A model generated the notes under the pieces. The model was not told where the DNA came from, ran no database searches, and saw only the letters and a program-made list of their open reading frames with translations. Shown here in pieces: positions 51,016 through 62,600 of a stretch of DNA of 64,000 nt; the stretch's first letter is position 1, and each line of letters starts with the position of its first letter. Origin of the DNA: Formicarius rufipectus (lineage: Eukaryota; Chordata; Aves; Passeriformes; Formicariidae); the NCBI GenBank assembly GCA_013399695.1, contig VXAU01001334.1, positions 404,316-468,315 of the forward strand. The letters are read 5' to 3'. Both the position numbers and the translations under genes were made by a program.

Positions 51016-51226
51016 GAAAGAAATTCTTTACTGAGTGGATGGTGAAGATCAGAAACAGGTTGCCCAAAGAAGTTGTAGATGACCCATCCTCGGAAGCGTT
51101 CCAGGGCAAGTTAGATGGAGTCTTGAGCAATATGATCTAGTGAATCGCAGCCCTGCCCTTGTCAAGGAGTTGGAACCAGATGATATTTGAGGTTCCTTCT
51201 AACCGAAACAATTCTATGATTCTATG
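51016..51226 (+). mobile_element. CR1 LINE 3' end, short
   Basis: About 210 bp: AAATTCTTTACTGAGTGGAT through CAGGTTGCCCAAAGAAGTTG to the tail CAATTCTATGATTCTATGG. It is a strongly 5'-truncated copy. Confidence 0.9.
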
Positions 51227-51780
51227 GAAAGCACTTAGGCTAATTCTAAGTTTATTTCTCAGCTAGAGTTGCATAGATATTGCAGCAAGGAGGAATTAGG
51301 TTCCCTTGGACAGAATTCAGCTTCTCTAAATTCAAAATCATCTTCTCTTCATTTAATTTAATTTCATTTCTTGTACTCTTCCACATCAAAACCCGCTTTA
51401 GTACAAGACTTTTGTTCTTAACAGGTAGAGTCTAAGTTTCCACTAGGAAATACATACATACCAAGTAAGCAATAGAGAAGACTTCTTAGAGGTTTTCTTT
51501 TGCTGCAAATCATATTCCAAGAAGATCCATCCTATTTGTTGAATGATGTAGCAATTCTGTGCAAAAAATATCTGCAGTCATGTAATTACTTTATCAAAAT
51601 CTATATATACAGAAGGAAATTATGGTTGTACGTCCTCAGTTGTGGAATTTCTGATCCTTGAGAGCCTAAAGTTACAATCTTTTAGTGCATTCTCTGGATG
51701 CTCTTAAAAGATCTGAACCATAAAAGATAAATCCCACTCCATGGCATCCTTATGGTCCCACTCTCCTCTTAGAATAACCT

Positions 51781-52112
51781 GTCAGCTTGAGAGCTGGGCC
51801 TGTGCAAACCTGTTGAAGTTCAACAAGGCCAAGTGTATGGTCCTGCGCAAGGATCAGGACAATCCCAAGCACAAATTCAGGCTGAGTGGAGAATGGATCA
51901 AGAGCAGCCCTGAGAAGAGCTTGGGGGTGTTGGTGGGTGAGAAGACATGATTTAACAGTCTGCACTAGCAGCCCAAAAAGCCAATGGCATCCTGGGCTGC
52001 ATCAAAGGAAGAGTGGCCAGAAGCAGCCCAGGTTGAGGGAGGTGATTCTGCACCTCTACTCTGCTTTTGTGAGACCCCACCTGAAGTACAGTGCCCAGCT
52101 GTGGATCAACCT
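51781..52112 (+). mobile_element. CR1 LINE ORF2 end fragment
   Basis: Blocks TTGAAGTTCAACAAGGCCAA, GGCATCCTGGGCTGCATCAA and TGTGAGACCCCACCTGAAGT are CR1. It lacks the 3' tail and was probably truncated by deletion. The open frames across it are remnants. Confidence 0.88.
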
Positions 52113-55100
52113 GCCAGAAGAATGTAAGAAGATTAAAATGGGGGAAAAAGAGAATCAGTATGTTTATGGCCAAATTTCAGTTTTCTTCATGTTATATGTT
52201 TTTTCCCCTTACCAACACAGTGTTTTAGAAGTTGGAAGCCAGAATCAGACGGTTTATTGAAGCCCAGCTCTCTCACTATCTGCTTCCAGAGCCAGATAAC
52301 TATCTAAATCCTACACAAAGGGATAGCTAATAGCTTTGCATTCCAACGTGATGGCTGGGGAGAGGACTAGCCAGGGTGGTGTGAGAGGTTTACTGGTGCT
52401 CTACACTTTTTCCTATGAGTGCTTGGGTGCCCAGTCATGGCTTGCTGGGCTGGTGGAAGCACTGGGAGGGGGTCCTGACTCGCCCCCCCAACTACATGCA
52501 CCCGGTGTTATTCTTCTGAGAGAACAAATGCCACTGCCTGAATTCACTACAGGCCCGTTGAGGGGTCAACACCATCTCCAATGGAGTTTCTAGCCTTCCC
52601 CAATGCTTTTGGACAAAAGACAGTGAGAGGGTCCTTACACTGCCCACGGGAAATCTTGTCCCTGTGGCCACCATTCCCACATGAACTTCGGGATGGGCAT
52701 CTCTCCCTGCCTGTGTCTTCGTCTCTCCAGAGCCTGTGAGTGAGCCCCTGCCTCCTGAGGTATGACATTGTCTCCTGTCGTGTGTAAACATAACTGAATC
52801 GGAGGGGCAGAGATAGGACTTGATTTGCTTGAAAGTTTTGGTTACAACGTTACAGTTTTTTGTTGTTGTTGTTGTTGTCGTTGTTTGTTTGTTTGTTTTG
52901 GTTTGGTTGGTTGGTTTTGTCATTTTTTGGGGTTTTTTTTGGTTCTTTTTTTTTTAGCTATACATGTACATGTGTTTGTAGTAAAGAGCTGTTAACCTTT
53001 TCTCTACATTTTCTGATTAAAGTCTCTTATTTTCAAAGGTTGTGGTGATTTTGAGGAGAGGCTCCCTTCCTATTCCAGAAGGATTCCTCACCTTCCTTGA
53101 TAGATGTCTTGGTTTCTTTTAAACTGAGATGCTGCATCACAGCATACAGATATTAGTGTTTCTTAAAGCTTGATCAAAATTTTCTCACATGAAGAAAAAA
53201 TTGTATATGCTAGGACTTAATTCTCAACAGGTGCTGAAGTTCAGGCATATGAAAAGTTTGTGAAAATAATTGGAAATTCTAGATATGGCTTTTTCAAAGT
53301 CTCAGAAAAACTTTTCTCTAAAAAAGAAAAGTCAGGCAGAAAATTAAGCCATTTCTTCAAATTCTTGGAGATTCTATTATTAGAATGTCTACAAGAACTT
53401 TTAAAAAACAAGTAGGAAAGAACTGCTAAAAACAGAAACTAAATATTCTAAGGCAATCTCATGCTTGCTAGTGAATTAGCATCTCATATGTTACAAATAT
53501 TCAGATCCTCAGAAATAAAAATATTATATTATTATTTCAAAGGTAGGAAAAACATACATAGAATTCATGGGTGGTATTTGGAGTTTGTTAGTTCTGTTAG
53601 AAAGCAACTTAATCTGGTTTGACAGGAGTGGTCAAAAAGAAAAATGTCATATGATTGCTATGACTTATTCTTTCTGAAAACAGATACCATTTTGTCTACA
53701 ATGTATATATGACTAAAAAAAACTATCAGTGTGTGGTTTCTCAGGTGTGATCCATGAAGTACACACTAGAAAAGAAGACTCACTGTATGCATGTACAGTT
53801 TTGCCAAGAAAAGAGTGCTGTTGGGGAGGTTTCAGATCCACAATGACATGATTGCTGCATTTCAAAACCTGTATATAAAGAATACACTGGGGTTTTTAAC
53901 AATATTTTTATAATCTTCAGATGAAGCTGCAAAAATATCTGCAAAGATTTTGGGAAACAACCTGTGTGATGTATCTAGATAAACTTGGCAAAATAAGAGA
54001 AACAACAAGCTGACATAATCTGTCTGTGGCATAAACTGTGTTTTCTGTATGGTCAGAAAAAGCACTGGAGGAAATAACAGCTACTGATAAACCCAAGTAA
54101 GAAATGGGAGCATTACTTGGGGATCAGCATCTTAAAAAAATTCCAGTAGGGGTTTAGTGCTAAAGAGCTGTGTAGGAGATGTGGGATGTATTTCTGGTGG
54201 CAAGACAATGAAATGTTGGAAGTGGGTGCCGGAAAATTAGCATTCACTGGCAGCAGGATAGAGTTAGAAATATTGGACCATAAGGCATTTCAGGGAATTA
54301 TGTCATACAGTTGCTTTCAGAACAAAATCTAGTCTTAGTTTGAGAGTACCACATTTACTTAAATATAAGGCAACAGTTATGTTTCTTCATCTATTCTAGG
54401 AGAAAAAGTAGTGATTGGAAAATTGGTCCAGAATCCCGCTAGGCCCACCTGATATGACAGTGAGGATTCTTCTAGACCGATGAAAATGCAGACAAAAAGC
54501 ATGGGCTCCGGGAAGAGGATGCCATTTAGTCTCTTCTCCTCTTTTCTCTACTTCTCTCATAAATTAAACAGATTCTGCAAGGGAAAATGATGGAGAAGTG
54601 ATCCCACTCACTGAAAGAATCATGTGTGTGGGGAGGGAAATTTGTGATTAAACAGGAGAAAGGAGGGCAAGGAGAAGATATAAAGGAGTAGGAGGAGGGA
54701 AGAAACACTAAATAGCAGCAATGGATGAGAAATGAGGCAAGTGTGAGGTGCTGGCACCTTCATGTTCAGAGGGAATAAACGTCCTTGGTTTCCTTAGGGA
54801 TTTTGGAATTTACACTTGTCTGGTATTAAAGAAACAGCAGCTGATGTAAGAGAGCAGCAGTAGTTCCCCAGTCCAGAACCCTGGAGGAAGTAGTGTCTGC
54901 AGGCTGTGAGCTGCCGGAGCAAATATGTCTCTATCCTTACAGTTGCCTCTGTGTCCTCCCACACGGAGTCAGTGATGACTGCCACCTGTGATTACTTTTC
55001 AGTGATTGCTTCTTTTGCACTCAGGTCTTGTTTAGGAAGGCTACTTTTGAAGCTCTGAGCTTCTTGGACAGCAACAACCTTTGAAGTATCAGAAAAAATA

Positions 55101-58100
55101 TTTATAGTGAGTTTACACTTGTAAATTCTTTTACCCTTTAATAGTTCTTTTTTCTCCCTTGCTGGTATTAACCTCACCCAAAATATTTGGAGAGCATAAT
55201 GGTATGTCATATTGGATTTTAGTTTGATAAACCAAGCAAGCCAATTTTTGTTTTCTGCTCTTACATAATGGCTCAGATGTTCCCCAAACATCTTTCAGAG
55301 TTTCCTTCTTGATTTTGGTGCAAGTAGAATTCCTTTGTTTTGACTGTGTTGACTAGAGCTGAAGAAGTAATTGTAGTTCAAATCTTTTCAGTGCTTAATC
55401 TAGTGAAATGGGATTGTCCTGTCTTCTCCATGGGAATAGTAGCTCCTAACCAGTGTGCAATCAGGTGGCAGAGATCTGGTTTTGCATGGAGAAAACAGGT
55501 ACTATTGAAGGTTCGGCAAAATGGAGACTATTGTGGTGCTTCTTGATCATCCACCTCTGTGCTGCTGAGCTTCCAGGCCTCTGAGCAGGCCAGTGGCCAT
55601 ATTGATACACAGCAGGTTTGTGATTCAAACAGCACAGCCATCTGGGGTTTTTTTTCTGTCTATAGGTATCCCACTGGGAGTTTCAATGCAGCACTCCTTT
55701 CCTAAGTATTGATAACTGCTGCCAAGTTTGCAGGTGTTTCCCCGGTTGGTTGGCCATTCCAGGCAAGGGTGTCAGAATTGAGTTTGGCAGCTTAATAGCT
55801 CGCTATGAATATATATGCCAGGAATATGCTACTTCAGACCAGCAAACAAGTCTTTCTCCTGCACCACCCTGGGCTTTGCCCTGCCTGAAGCCATCCATCT
55901 TTTATTTGGTATTTTGTAAAGTAACAGCCACTGTGTGTTTCCATCAGGCCGAGTACTCAAGACTGCCTCCATCAGAGTTCTATAGACAAAAATGTGTCCT
56001 AAAACAGCAGGGGAAAACCCCAAAACAAATAACTTAGAGCTGAACTTCTTCTCATCACTGTTTATTTCTTTCTGTTATATTACTGCAGCCCTCAAGATGA
56101 GATGACTGTGTATTGTTTCCCCTGTTAATGTCCATGATTTAATCACCTGGCTTGCTTTCTTTGTATCTGCTTTAGCTGACGTGGATAACCATGTTTTTGT
56201 ATCATATGTTAATCTGGGAAATGGCAAGACATAAATGATTTCAGTAAGCTTGGCAAACATGAACAGAGGCTTTTTCCAGAGGACAAATAATGTTAACTCA
56301 ACCATTCCAACCTGGAAACTGATCAAAATTGTAGAAGGGTATAATTGAGACAAAGGTTACAGCTTAGAGAAAACTATCAGACCCAGAGAAACTGTAATAG
56401 TAAAGATGGAAAGGAAGTAAACAATTAGGTGGACCTTCTACACTTAACTGTAACTATAAATAAATAATATTTGAATGAAAAAAATAAAGAATAACGAGAT
56501 TTATTTGGAGTGATGCTTTCTTTGTCCCTATAGCCCTGTTCCCCTTCTCATGATCTTATCTATCCCAGTATTCATATCTTATTACTTATAGAAGGTTATG
56601 AAATATATAGGGCATTTGTTTCACAAGTCAGTAAAGACATTCTTGGTATTCCACACATTTCTTTGCCCCTGACTCTGTTCACACCTCTGATTCTCAAGTG
56701 AGCACTCAATTCTTCACCCTAGGGCTCAGTGTCTGTTTGGTTTCTTTTACATACNTTTGCACCCATACTGTATGAAAGCATACTTCATGCAAGACAAATA
56801 TGTGAACAATTTGAAAGGCAGAGACAGATGGAACCATCTTTGTGATATCTAAACAAAATACTGTGAACATAATGAAATACTAAAGCATTTGCATTAGTGT
56901 GTGATCCTGAGCTGAAAGAACAAAACTGATGCAACAGTTACTCGTGGGAATTTAAAGCCTTAGTTTTCTTTGCTGGTGACCTACTGTTACTGTGTCCAGA
57001 ATATAATTTGGGACTTTTAGAAGCTAATGAATATAGATTCCCAGCTACCTGACATCAATGAATACATATACAAGCTACGTGTTGTTAATGCTTGCTTAGT
57101 CTGCATTAATTTTGATCATAGCCTTTTCACTCTAATTATATGGAAGAAAGAACTGTTGTGAATCTTCGTCTTCCCCTCCCAACCCAGCACAGTGACTGCA
57201 CCAGTTTTACCAATAGAAGCCTGTACACAGAGTTTGATCTTTAGAGGAAAATACATAGAGCTGCATATATTCCAGAGCTAGCATGGCAAACCCAACCAGA
57301 AAATTACAATAGCAGTCCAGAAAAATAAAGCAGTCTCATCACAACTCTGCATGTTCTGAGCATTGCCCCTGAGAGACCTGAGACTGCTGCCACTCAGAGG
57401 AAAGTTTTGTTGTGTTTTTTTTTTTTTTTTTCTTTTTTTTCCTTTCCTTTCAGTCGGTGGCTTTACTTTATCTTATGAGGTTTTTGTGTGAGAAATCAGA
57501 AATGGGAAACTGAGGAAGCTGTTCTTTGCTGCCCTGTGAGGCAGTATGCCTCTCTGCTACTGCCACAGTAATGACTCATGCTGGGTTTCCTACAGTTCTT
57601 TTTATTTGAGGTTTCCTTCGATATTTAGTTTGTCATCCTTACCCATAGCTGATTACTTTCATAGGTCAAAATGGTGAAAGAAAAGTCTGTAAAACATGTG
57701 CTTGTTTAAATTAAAATCACTTTTGCAAACGTGTGTCTGACTCTGGGGAGATCAGATTGTTAGATAAATACTTTCTTTTTTATTCCAGTCTCCTTCTGGG
57801 ATACACTTGGTCCCAGAGGTCTTATGAAGGACAGACAACCCTCTGTTAAAACAACAGCTGTGAACATACCATGGTTGGTTTTGTCTTGCTTTATAATGCC
57901 GTAAGATACATTGGTAAATGTGGGTCTTCAATTTTTATGTGGGGATTGGCACCGGGTATTGCACTGGTATCTCCCTCTTACGCTCATTGTAGGCTACAAC
58001 ATCATTTAAGCAGAAAAATACAGTGAAAATACTGAAATTCATCCTAGCAAGGAGCAAAGAGCATGTTACTCATGGGGTATCACAGGCATTGTCTTGGAGC

Positions 58101-58329
58101 AGTTAAACCTAATGTTTTATAAATTCAAGGGCTCTCAGAGAGTTACTGGAAGCAGAGCCTAAGGTGAGGTACATGCCCTGCCAGGTAGTGCGTCGTGCTG
58201 GAGCTTGTGCTACTCTGATGGATTAGAAGCAGCAACACGTGCTGTTTGCACGGCACCGTTGAGGAACAGAGCCAAATATTGTAGGTCCTACAAGCTCGTC
58301 GTGCTGGCTCTCCTGCAGTAGTACTAGCA
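52113..58329. other. Intergenic, upstream of HOMER1
   Basis: A moderately GC-rich patch at 52.3-52.8 kb may be an unrecognised old repeat, and the G/T microsatellite follows. From 53 to 58.3 kb I see no exon or repeat family, only poly-T runs (57.42 kb) and one N at 56755. Distal HOMER1 enhancers could lie here, but nothing in the sequence shows one. Confidence 0.55.
52855..52957 (+). repeat. (GTT)n-(GTTT)n-(GGTT)n microsatellite, second copy
   Basis: The same unit order as the tract at 45.7 kb: GTT repeats, GTTT repeats, GGTT repeats, then G/T runs. Confidence 0.9.
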
Positions 58330-58700
58330 CGGATGTGCCGAAATCCACTTTTTTCCGGGGACAATTTTAGAATGGCTGCCGCGTTTCCCTCCCGTTTATC
58401 CGGCAACGCTGCCGGATGCGAGGTGCCTGCGGAACCGGGGGACGCGGCCACGCGTTCCGACGGGGCACTAGGCGCCTTCGCGGTGGAGCGCCCGGCCCTT
58501 CCCAGCCCAAGGGCAGGAGGCTGGGCAGCTGCCGCAGCCACGCTCCGCGCCGCGCCGCCCTCGCCCGCGGCACACGGGCTGTCCCCGCCGAGCCGGCGGG
58601 CGCGGAGCTGCCGAGGAGACAGCGCCGCAGGGCGCGGAGGCGGTGGCGGGAGGAGGAGGAGGAGGCGGCCGGGCCGCTCCCCCTCCGCCGTGCCCTATTA
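58330..58700 (+). promoter_or_regulatory. Upstream CpG-island segment of HOMER1
   Basis: Abrupt change from AT-rich to CpG-dense sequence near 58.33 kb. It includes a YY1-like AATGGCTGCC at 58371, GC boxes and a GGAGGAGGAGGAGG purine tract near 58653. A TATTATAG lies at 58697 just above the CREs. Frames here are compositional artefacts. It may be an alternative start or distal promoter. Confidence 0.5.
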
Positions 58701-58730
58701 TAGAAGCGCTTCCGGCGGGGAGGGCCACTC

Positions 58731-58822
58731 TGACATCATCCTCCGCACCCCGGTGACGTCAGCGCAGGGAGCGGGGCGTGACGTCGATGCGTAGGGGAGC
58801 GCAGTGACGTGTTGTATTTAAA
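58731..58822 (+). promoter_or_regulatory. HOMER1: HOMER1 core promoter: four CRE-like sites and a TATA-like box
   Basis: A palindromic CRE, TGACGTCA, lies at 58754-58761. Variants flank it: TGACATCA at 58731, TGACGTCG at 58779 and TGACGTGT at 58805. Starts are spaced 23, 25 and 26 bp. TATTTAAA follows at 58815-58822, placing a start near 58845-58855. The block sits in a CpG island that begins around 58.33 kb. The known Homer1 promoter is CREB-responsive and drives the immediate-early Homer1a form, so the motif cluster supports the gene call. Occupancy is not shown by sequence. Confidence 0.75.
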
Positions 58823-58911
58823 GCTCCCGGGCGGAGGATGGAGGCAGAGCGGGCAGGTGGCGCCGCGGGTAGCAGCGCGCTGGCCGCGTGCGGTGCGGGG
58901 CTGTAGGGCAG

Positions 58912-58939
58912 GGCTCGGCTCGGCTCGGCTCGGCTCGGC
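58912..58939 (+). repeat. (GGCTC)n pentanucleotide repeat in HOMER1 5' UTR
   Basis: Five perfect GGCTC units plus GGC lie inside the presumed leader. It is GC-only apart from T and likely unstable in length. Confidence 0.85.
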
Positions 58940-59133
58940 ATTTCTCTTCCCTTTCCCCGGGAAGGAGCTGCGCCTGCCCACCCCGAGTGGACGGGCGGGC
59001 GGTGGCGGAGGTGTGAGGCGGAGGCGGGGAATGCGAGCGGGCAGAGGCAGCGGCTCGTTGGCGCCGGAGCAGCCGGGCACCGCCTGACGCGGTCATCGCT
59101 CGCTCCCTCCCTCCCTCCCTCCGTCCCTCCCTC

Positions 59134-59569
59134 NNNNNNNNNNNNNNNNNNNNNNNNNNNNNNNNNNNNNNNNNNNNNNNNNNNNNNNNNNNNNNNNNNN
59201 NNNNNNNNNNNNNNNNNNNNNNNNNNNNNNNNNNNNNNNNNNNNNNNNNNNNNNNNNNNNNNNNNNNNNNNNNNNNNNNNNNNNNNNNNNNNNNNNNNNN
59301 NNNNNNNNNNNNNNNNNNNNNNNNNNNNNNNNNNNNNNNNNNNNNNNNNNNNNNNNNNNNNNNNNNNNNNNNNNNNNNNNNNNNNNNNNNNNNNNNNNNN
59401 NNNNNNNNNNNNNNNNNNNNNNNNNNNNNNNNNNNNNNNNNNNNNNNNNNNNNNNNNNNNNNNNNNNNNNNNNNNNNNNNNNNNNNNNNNNNNNNNNNNN
59501 NNNNNNNNNNNNNNNNNNNNNNNNNNNNNNNNNNNNNNNNNNNNNNNNNNNNNNNNNNNNNNNNNNNNN
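59134..59569. other. Assembly gap (436 N)
   Basis: A run of N directly after a (CCCT)n-like tract, within presumed HOMER1 exon 1. GC-rich polypyrimidine DNA is a common cause of sequencing drop-out. Several long frames reported across it are made of unknown residues and have no support. Confidence 0.98.
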
Positions 59570-59686
59570 GGCATCTGCGGCGAGCCCAGAGCAGCGTCCC
59601 CGCCGCCACGGGGCTGCAGAGCTGCCGGCGCGGCGAGGAGCGCCCCGGGGACGCGGCACCGCCGGTGCCAGGCGCCGCCAGCCGCC

Positions 59687-59691
59687 ATGGG
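59687..59691 (+). CDS. HOMER1: HOMER1 start codon exon (Met + first two bases of Gly), gene continues right
   Basis: ATG in a strong Kozak context (GCCGCCATGG) is followed after two bases by a consensus donor, gtaagg. HOMER1 is known for a first exon that carries only the 5' UTR and the start of MGEQPIF, so ATG-GG|GT is what is expected. The protein is the EVH1-domain and coiled-coil scaffold of the postsynaptic density that binds mGluR1/5, Shank and IP3 receptors. Support comes from this exon structure, the CRE-rich promoter, and position head-to-head with TENT2, its neighbour in other vertebrates. No EVH1 coding exon is visible up to 64000, which fits a long intron 1. An unrelated gene with a similar first exon is possible but less likely. 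Confidence 0.65.
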
Positions 59692-62600
59692 GTAAGGATG
59701 CCGTGGGGGCCGCCGGGCTGGTGCCGGGGCGGGGGGTGGGGGCGGCCGCCCCAGGAGCGGTGGCGGTGCGAGCGGGCGCTGCTGGATGCGCACGGAGGCG
59801 AGTGGTCTCGCTGGCGGGGTGCGCCAGCAGCAGGAATCCTACTGCAATCGGTGCTGTGCATCAGCCTGGTGAGCCCCTCACGGATCGTACCGCGATCTGC
59901 AGAGGTTTGCTTCCGCCGTAGCCACATCGGATCGCTGGAACAGCCGTCTCGGCTTCCAGTTCCCCACCCTGAAGACCTTTCCCGTGTCATTAAGGGATGG
60001 TCAGTACTGAAAACGAGTGCTTTGAACTCAGCGTGCTAAGGTGAAATTCCAAGACAACGAAGGTTCGCTTTAACTCTTCTGGAGTCTTTAGAGAATATGA
60101 AACAACATGTGAATTTCCCAATAAATCGAAGGAGGCTCTAAGGAAGAAGCAGGCTTTACAGCAGGTTCCCTAGCAAAATGGTGCATCCACGTGAGGTTTT
60201 AAGGAAACGAGAAGGAGTAAAATCGATAAAATTAGTCAGATATCATATAAATTACTAGATAAAGAAAGTGGCATAGATACCTGAGAAAACTTTCCACAGT
60301 CGTATCCTTAGGAATTTGTATAATGAGATGAAAAAATAATTGTTGCTACCAGGCATGTCTGCTAGTGGAATGGAAACTCGTCCATGTTCAAAACAACAGC
60401 AACCTGGTATGGTTTGACATACTGCATGGTGGAGACAGATTTTTTGATGCATTAACAAGATGCCGTTTGCATAAGACTTATGACAATAGTTCAAAGTCTA
60501 CTAAAGTTACAAATCATATATCCTTTGGTATTTGGTCATTTAGGAATTCAAATGCAAAATTGGCATATTACTGTGGAAGTTACAGGTGTCTCTTTCCTCA
60601 AGCCATTTAGGGCACTTGGATTCTTCAATTTATTAACTTCCCCTCATGTACACTGTTAAACAGTGGCATACTTGTCTCTGCCCACTTTGTTCACACTATA
60701 AGATGTAGAAAGGAATGTCTCCTTAGGTTATCATTTATTTTTCTGTTGTTATCCTTCCATTAAAAACCAAAACATCCAAACAGAATAAACCCAAACTTGT
60801 AGCTGTCTACATATCCAGGGAGGTGATGTGTTTCAAAAATGTGCCAAAAGGCTAAATGATATTGTAATTTTGGAGGATATATTCTTAAAACTGCCAGGCA
60901 GTTGCAGGATTATGTAGCTTTTGAAATAATGGAAACCCTCTCATTTAAAGTTGGTAATGTGTAGATATTTTAGTTAAGTGTATCATATTACAAATCCTGG
61001 GAACTGTTGACGAGAAGGAGTAAACATTCTTTCTTGAGAACTCCAGTGCTGCTCGTGTTCTAGTGTCATTGCTTCTTAACAAACAGTACAAATACGTATC
61101 TGTAGAGAGTTGAAATAATCTTAAACACTGCACTTTTTGGTGTCACGACTTGAATAGTATCGTGGCACATTGAGGTCAAGAAGATGAAATTTGCTCGCAA
61201 AGATATTTAAGACTCTTTAGACAGTTTACATTGGGGTATTGCAGTATAGAATTCCTTTGAAGACCATTTTCTAATAAGGTGGACAAACTCAGAAATGTAG
61301 GTATGTAGGTAAACTCCCCACTCTAAATGTTAGTGAGGCGCCAACACCTACTCTGGATCTGCAATTAAGTATCAGACCATTGTTGCTGTTCAGAGCAGAG
61401 GTCTTGACTCAGTAGCTGCTTTGTATTAAATTCTAAATGTAATTCCTCAAGGATTTCAAAGTATATCTAGATCAAGGTGCTCTGGACTCTTAATCCTGCA
61501 GTTGTGAAAACAGTCTTCTGATACTCTACTAAGGTTTTAAAACTTACTCAAGAAGCAAGTTGCAAAATAGTTGATAGTTCATGTAACCAGGCCACATGAG
61601 GGTCTGAGTATTATATTCAGTATTTAATAGGTACTGCTATGCTGTGTAAGCTTGTAGAGTGACCTTGTAGTACATGGCTGGTGGAGAATTTACCTACTCC
61701 AATGGTTAGAACATAGAAAACTTGAGATAGGGGAGGGAAATTGGCTTGCCAAACCAACAGTGGCTTTCTTAGACTCATTTGCTGAAGTGAAGAATACACT
61801 GTTCTGCCAGTAGTTCAGACTGGCACATTGAATGCCACCAGGCAAGCCAGGTAGTTCTGCACTGCGTATGTGGTGGATATCAACTGGTGAGTGACAGGGC
61901 ACTGTGACAGAGCTGCTATTAAATATTTTTTTGAAAAACTTGAAACTAAAGAATTGGTCTCTAGAGTAGTTCAGGAGGCCTTCTACTTAGTGCTGTATTC
62001 TCTGTGTGTGTGTCTAATCTCAAAGGAGATGGTAAGTGAATCAAACCCTGGAGATTGTATAGGCCAGACACACAGGATATCAACTCTTGCTTCTCTGCCT
62101 TGATAGACTGTCTCACCTCTCCTAGTGTATCATCCCTGTTGCATAAAGACAAGTTCTTGTCGATACTCACTGTTGAGTGATATAACCATTGTGGGCACCC
62201 TTTTATTGAGTTGAGCATACAGAATATAGCGTTCTTTAATAGGAAGACATGGGTTTTGTGTAAATAAGAGGACCTATGTATGTTCTGTCCTAGGTCATAA
62301 CTTGTCACTCTTTATTCTCTGTGTTGAACAATGCAGATTTTTTCAGTATAGCACAGTCTTCTTTGAGCTGACCTTTGATTACATTAAAAATCCTCAAGAA
62401 ATAGCTCTTAGGACGTATATTGGTAGCCTAGGTTGTTGTATACATTGAGCAGGTAAATACAGCAGTAAAGCTGGGAACTGTTGCCATATTTTTCTGATCA
62501 TTGGTACTGCTTGTACTTCACGCTGTGTGTAGGGGAGGTAGAGATTTATGGTCATGGACTATGATGCAGTCCTTGCTTAAGCTAGAATTAATACTAGGCA

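Larger units (their letters stand above)
58845..59691 (+). other. HOMER1: HOMER1 exon 1 (long 5' UTR plus first codons), with internal gap
   Basis: The exon runs from the inferred start below the TATA-like box to the donor ATGGG|gtaagg at 59691. Its 5' UTR would be about 840 nt, of which 436 are unsequenced (59134-59569). The visible part is very GC-rich, with a (GGCTC)n repeat and a CCCT-rich tract ending in the gap. Whether the UTR is one exon or is spliced across the gap cannot be seen. A long GC-rich leader would fit regulated translation, but that is inference. Confidence 0.6.

Noticed and set aside
58759..59990. 344- and 390-residue frames across the N gap at the HOMER1 promoter
   Set aside because: About 145 residues are unknown because of Ns, which cannot be called open. 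The rest is CpG-island composition on the strand opposite HOMER1.
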